Positions 13,501 through 15,781 of a stretch of DNA of 15,781 nt are shown one piece after another. Every line of letters begins with the position of its first letter. The stretch's first letter is position 1. The stretch comes from Rhodospirillales bacterium (lineage in GTDB: Bacteria; Pseudomonadota; Alphaproteobacteria; Rhodospirillales; JABHCV01). Location of the stretch: positions 1 through 15,781 of the forward strand of contig JADHSW010000049.1 in the NCBI GenBank assembly GCA_016776705.1. The letters run 5' to 3'. Made by a program: the position numbers and the translations under genes. The notes beneath the pieces were generated by a model. That model had not been told where the DNA came from. It did not search any database and was given only the letters and a program-made list of their open reading frames with translations.

Positions 13501-15781
13501 AGAATAATCGAAGACATTTCTTCCGGCATCAGGAATACCATCACCGGCAACCCCACTGACCGTACTGTTATCGGCTAAATACCCATCGTCTTCATTATCG
13601 GTTGCGGTAATACCACCAATCATCAGGCGGTCGCCATACGTGTCGATAACGAAGGTATCCCCACCATCTTTGCCAAAGACGATGGCCCCGTCCATGGTCT
13701 GGTTCAGGGTGATGGTGTCGCTTCCGCTGGTGCCGGCGATGACGTAGCCAATTTCACTCGTCAGCAGGGTCGGAAGCACGATGACGTCGCCGTGTTCGAC
13801 TTCTGATTCGGTCGATCCCGCGATCCCCGACTGGCTGGAATAACCGCCGCCAAGTGAAGGAACAACATTATCGGAAAACAGGTACTGGCTGACATCCGAG
13901 AAAGCAATGGTCTGGTTGGGCGGTGTGCTTGTAGCGGGCACCCCTGAATTTGCGGTCTCGTCGGCGCCAAAACCGTTCCATATATTAACCGTTCCGGTGC
14001 CAACGGTGGTGGCGTCAGTGGTCACTTTGATCTTGATATTGTCGAGACCGTCGAACGACATCTGGTTTGCGCCGCCAAGATCGGTGATGGTGTCAGCGCC
14101 GCCAAGGGTCGAATATGAGAAGTAGAAGTTAGTGTTTTCGGCTGTGCCTTCTCTTACGTCACTGCCGGTTGTAAAGCTGACTTGATCGGTAAATGAAGAC
14201 TGGGATTCTGTTTGTTGGTTGTTTTGCTGGGTATTGTCACCGGAATTGATGTTGTCGAAGACGGAGCTGAGATCGTAGAATTCTCCGATCTGACTGTCGA
14301 AACTATCGCCGCCGAAAAAAGCATCACTGAAATAAGCATCATCACCACCGCCACCGAAAAAGGTATCGCCACCGCCACCAAAGAACGGATCGCCACCACC
14401 GCCAAACGGATCACCACCCCCGAAGAGACCGCCGCCACCGAAGATATCGCCGCCGCCGAAGATATTGCCACCTCCGAAGAAGGGATCACCGCCGCCGAAG
14501 AAGGGATCACCGCCAAATCCGCCTGTGATATTGGGATCGCTGCCCGTTGTGATCTGATCACCGCCCAGGCCTCCGGTCGCATTGGGATTGCCGCCAAAGT
14601 CACCGCCGGGTGCGTTGGGGTCACCGGTAAAACCTCCCTGTACATTGGGATCACCGCCGCCGTCATTGAAGCCATCATCAGGCCCACCGAACTGGGCCTC
14701 GGTCGCCGCCATGGCTGACCGCATGGCTTCTTCCGGGCTGGCGCCAGCGGCTATGGCATCGTTGTAGGCCTGTTCGGCCACTGCCCGTTCTTCGGCGATT
14801 TGTTCCGGGCTGTCGCCTTCTGCCGCCAACTGGGCGGCGGCGGCGTCTGCGGCGGCGGCAAAGACTTCTTCAGCCGAGGCACCGTCCGCAACTGCTTGAC
14901 GGGCGGCTTCCTCGGCCGCCTGACTTATATTATCACCTTGTGGACCTTGACCGTCAGGTGGTGCATCACCATTTTCGCCACCGTCAGCCGGTCCGTCGCC
15001 GCCCGGTTGTGGGCCGCCAAATATAGCAAAGGCTTCGCTCTGGGCCTGCATTTCGTTGGTGGCGTGTTCTGCGACCGCCTGCGCGGCCTCCGCTTCCGCT
15101 GTTGCCGCTTCGGCTTCTGCCGCCCTGGCTTCTGCTTCCGCTGCCTTGGCTTCTGCTTCCGCCGCCTTTGCTTCTGCTTCCGCCGCCGCTGTTTCCGCCG
15201 CGGCTATAGTTTCCGGGTCACCATCCGCTTCTGCTTCTGCTGCCGCTTCCGCTGCCGCTGCTTCCGCCGCTGCTGCTTCCGCCGCAGCCGCCTCGGCTTC
15301 AGCTTCTGCCTGTTCTGCCTGAGCTTGCGCCTGTTCGGCTTCCTGGGCGTTTTGAGCGGCGGCGTTGCTTGCCTTGGCGGCGACTGTCGCCGATTGCATC
15401 ATCAGGGTCGACCCGAAGTTCTGCTGAATTTGTTGCGGACTAAACACTACCGGAGGAGGTAAGGCGGCGAAAGCACTGGACACTTGCAGCGTTGCACCAG
15501 GGGTGCTCAATACGACTGGAGGACCGCCTCCCAGGTTGGATACTGCAAGTTGTCCGACCGTTTGAGAACCATCCGGATTGGCCTCCGGCAAGAGCGAGAT
15601 GGTGTTGTTAGACCCTTCCTGCGCCGCCCGGCCTGCGACCCAGGTGCCGCGGATGCCGATGGTGGCCACCGGGGTGGTGACCGTCATGCCGTCCGGCGAG
15701 GTTTTGGCGATTTTGCCACTGACGAAGGAGAACACACCCTGCACCAGACTGGCGTTGAACTGGCCTTCCTGTGCGCCAGCG
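10564..15781 (-). CDS. Giant FecR-domain / RTX repeat protein, probable type I secretion substrate (5' end outside window)
   Basis: More than 1,730 codons, open to the window edge, so the true start lies upstream. Residues are counted from the GTG at 15744 for reference. Residues ~1-50 (SLVQGVFSFVSGKIAKTSP, then TPVATIGIRGTWVAG) are the end of a FecR domain. ~124-232 is an Ala/Glu-rich helical tract and ~235-360 is further Ala-rich and acidic. ~362-412 has DPN..GG repeats and ~413-467 DPFFGGG repeats. ~530-900 has scattered GxDTI beta motifs. ~900-1286 has about eight ~45-residue repeats (GTGSNDALTL ... NVENI), and ~1286-1559 has three ~102-residue repeats. Four RTX nonapeptides occupy 1560-1595, and an RTX-like tail ends LSTNFDSTDFTIT. 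Known: RTX nonapeptides bind Ca2+ and such tails are read by HlyB/HlyD/TolC-type exporters. Inferred: an extracellular or surface adhesin/matrix protein. No exporter genes are in the window. Confidence 0.85.
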   Translation of the reverse strand, partial: AGAQEGQFNASLVQGVFSFVSGKIAKTSPDGMTVTTPVATIGIRGTWVAGRAAQEGSNNTISLLPEANPDGSQTVGQLAVSNLGGGPPVVLSTPGATLQVSSAFAALPPPVVFSPQQIQQNFGSTLMMQSATVAAKASNAAAQNAQEAEQAQAQAEQAEAEAEAAAAEAAAAEAAAAEAAAEAEADGDPETIAAAETAAAEAEAKAAEAEAKAAEAEARAAEAEAATAEAEAAQAVAEHATNEMQAQSEAFAIFGGPQPGGDGPADGGENGDAPPDGQGPQGDNISQAAEEAARQAVADGASAEEVFAAAADAAAAQLAAEGDSPEQIAEERAVAEQAYNDAIAAGASPEEAMRSAMAATEAQFGGPDDGFNDGGGDPNVQGGFTGDPNAPGGDFGGNPNATGGLGGDQITTGSDPNITGGFGGDPFFGGGDPFFGGGNIFGGGDIFGGGGLFGGGDPFGGGGDPFFGGGGDTFFGGGGDDAYFSDAFFGGDSFDSQIGEFYDLSSVFDNINSGDNTQQNNQQTESQSSFTDQVSFTTGSDVREGTAENTNFYFSYSTLGGADTITDLGGANQMSFDGLDNIKIKVTTDATTVGTGTVNIWNGFGADETANSGVPATSTPPNQTIAFSDVSQYLFSDNVVPSLGGGYSSQSGIAGSTESEVEHGDVIVLPTLLTSEIGYVIAGTSGSDTITLNQTMDGAIVFGKDGGDTFVIDTYGDRLMIGGITATDNEDDGYLADNSTVSGVAGDGIPDAGRNVFDYSAIDFDNTYGNGNDGTAGLTVAMFGFYGDEPGGSAGISENIASDQEARINDQIWDVSTLIGSADNDTISLYGGGYDYIDGGVGNDTLNIIGGSETLKANSYKGGAGDDTINVRGGVSVVGDIDGGTGTDTIGITYNTVFTHTGSLISIDTLQLLGTTADDTININDTTVTNIETATSMTVSSVNGSSGNDTVNLLTNTANTYSIGFTETINATGTGNDIISMLSALGSGSVIDLDGGTDTVNLYAGANVATFSNVENIVGTGSNDALTVENTLSSVSIDLSTGSSDQLTLAGGANTVTLSGVESVVGSTSADTLTLGSAVSSVAFNMGDLSDTINLWNGTNSGTFTNTETLNMTGTTAQNNLAMGAAYTGTINGVASETDDTLTLFAATNVISVGDVESITASTGSDTITLTTALASGSTINLGGGGTDTINLLAGANTVAISNATTATNINGTASDDSLTGSFTGNGTIDLAGSTGNDTLTLVADGSNTNVVTVSNVEVVTGSTNDDNITVALSDLANGISVDGNADHSTGDTLNITGGGTLTSGNIANVQSFEKWTLSTSASYTITTIAGNVASTDTLTVDASAALASTFDATLETDGTINYTGGSGIDTLTVATAMMEGATAALDGGAGTSDNLILVGTGNMSTSELGGVSNFETWTLSGNVAFTLATAAGNVASGETLTINASALTSAAASVDATLETDGTLNYTGGAGTNALTVSQLMLTGATAALTGGSGGSDALTITGAGTVLSGELTNVTGWETWILSDEAHNLTLDDANGASGSTTTINATAVTSAAVTVNGSAETNGNLSYDGGGGIDTFTGGDLADDIAGNGGADILTGGSGNDTFSYDAASDAGDTITDYLTGTNTLDFATTFGLGGSKSFSASGAEADGNNIILKTDAAVADAAGIQSLIDALGGTLTSNNTLLYTAFNTSTSRAEVWYDADVDTAGSAVLMITLDDVTTLSALSTNFDSTDFTIT
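10960..11067 (-). repeat. Four consecutive RTX nonapeptides
   Basis: GGGGIDTFT, GGDLADDIA, GNGGADILT and GGSGNDTFS fit GGxGxDxUx, the calcium-binding beta-roll unit. This short roll lies about 130 residues before the C-terminus, the usual distance from a type I secretion signal. Confidence 0.85.
11070..11890 (-). repeat. Three ~102-residue repeats with a conserved Trp motif
   Basis: The motif NFETWTL recurs as SFEKWTL (~11827-11850), NFETWTL (~11522-11546) and GWETWIL (~11208-11232), spaced about 305-315 bases. Each is followed by (N/D)GASGS/GNVAS..TLTI(N/D)AS, then ETDGTLNYTGG and GATAALTGG. The similarity is visible in DNA too (CATCGGTTTC, GCTGGCGACGTTGCCTGC), indicating in-frame duplication. 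Boundaries are approximate. Confidence 0.75.
11890..13060 (-). repeat. About eight ~45-residue beta repeats
   Basis: The unit is roughly (V/N)GTGSNDxLTL, then a Ser/Gly-rich turn, GGTDTINLLAGAN, and (T/F)SNVESV. Recognisable copies begin NATGTGND, VGTGSND, VGSTSAD, NMTGTTAQ, TASTGSD, NGTASDD and TGSTNDD. The pattern suggests an elongated beta-helix/beta-roll fibre. Copies differ clearly, so these are older than the 21-bp repeats upstream. Boundaries are approximate. Confidence 0.75.
14344..14508 (-). repeat. DPFFGGG tandem repeats (low-complexity Gly/Phe/Asp tract)
   Basis: Seven- to eight-residue units run in series: DPFFGGG, DPFFGGG, NIFGGG, DIFGGGG, LFGGG, DPFGGGG, DPFFGGGG, DTFFGGGG. In DNA the 20-mer CCGAAGAAGGGATCACCGCC occurs identically at 14474-14493 and 14495-14514, a 21-bp period. 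The composition predicts an unfolded, self-cohesive linker. Confidence 0.85.
14509..14661 (-). repeat. DPN..GG repeats
   Basis: About four to five units of GGDPNxxGGF type (DPNVQGG, DPNAPGG, NPNATGG, DQITTGS, DPNITGG) immediately precede the DPFFGGG block. They share the Asp/Asn-Pro and Gly-Gly frame with it, and the DPFFGGG unit may have arisen from them. Confidence 0.75.
15050..15375 (-). repeat. Ala/Glu helical tract with 21-bp tandem repeats
   Basis: The coded tract has EAAAA pentads and then AEAEAKA heptads. At DNA level three near-identical 21-bp units (GCCTTGGCTTCTGCTTCCGC type) lie at 15122-15142, 15143-15163 and 15164-15184, with degenerate copies on either side. A long single helix or coiled-coil stalk is expected. 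Alanine is at almost every second position, so a leucine-zipper type coiled coil is unlikely. Confidence 0.8.

Noticed and set aside
14344..15184. Short regular repeats considered as a CRISPR array or a G-quadruplex block
   Set aside because: The units are 21-24 bases, directly adjacent without spacers, and stay in frame with the coding sequence. Guanine runs on the - strand are mostly two or three long and explained by Gly codons.
11917..15462. Several + strand frames inside the giant gene (for example 12413-12901, 14212-14718, 14800-15462, 15056-15322)
   Set aside because: The biased repeat codons of the - strand gene keep opposite frames open. Their repetitive translations (Ala/Ser, Cys/Phe/Arg or Ile/Thr/Ala rich) are artefacts of the repeats.

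Overview
The window looks like chromosome of an alphaproteobacterium, probably a free-living, marine or aquatic Rhodospirillales-type organism. This rests on moderate GC content, an IS481-type element end, a complete branched-chain amino acid type (Liv) ABC transporter and a giant FecR/RTX-type secreted protein. The assignment is inferred from family resemblance, not from a database search.

Layout. Bases 1-138 are the terminus of an IS481-family insertion sequence; only the first 20 codons of its transposase fall inside, reading leftward. On the + strand follows a glutathione S-transferase (250-879). It converges on a glycine-zipper outer-membrane lipoprotein (922-1389, -), which has a clear extended -10 promoter. 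A 33-residue membrane mini-protein with its own Shine-Dalgarno lies at 1565-1666 (-). A two-gene unit follows on the - strand: a small exported cysteine-containing protein of unknown function (3923-4297) and a membrane diguanylate cyclase with CHASE-like, PAS, PAS and GGDEF domains (1800-3896). A MoaD/ThiS-like beta-grasp protein that lacks the terminal Gly-Gly (4394-4642, +) converges on a thioredoxin (4658-5041, -).

The centre (5178-10357, -) is one liv-type operon in the order livG-livF-livH-livM-livK (ATPase, ATPase, permease, permease, binding protein). Junctions are tight: TAG directly followed by GTG, 6 nt, and an ATGA overlap. A 111-bp gap precedes the binding protein gene. A candidate promoter lies near 10424-10451 and a strong hairpin terminator at 5121-5152. 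LivK would capture the ligand in the periplasm, LivH/LivM form the channel, and LivG/LivF hydrolyse ATP.

The last third (10564-15781, -) is a single open reading frame of more than 1,730 codons, cut at its 5' end by the window edge. It runs from a FecR-like beta domain through an Ala/Glu-rich helical tract, DPN/GG repeats, DPFFGGG repeats, about eight ~45-residue beta repeats and three ~102-residue Trp-containing repeats to four RTX nonapeptides and a C-terminal tail typical of type I secretion substrates. It is the most unusual object here. I see no tRNA, rRNA or CRISPR array. The only intergenic stretches of note are 1390-1799 (promoters, hairpin, mini-gene) and 10358-10563 (liv control region).
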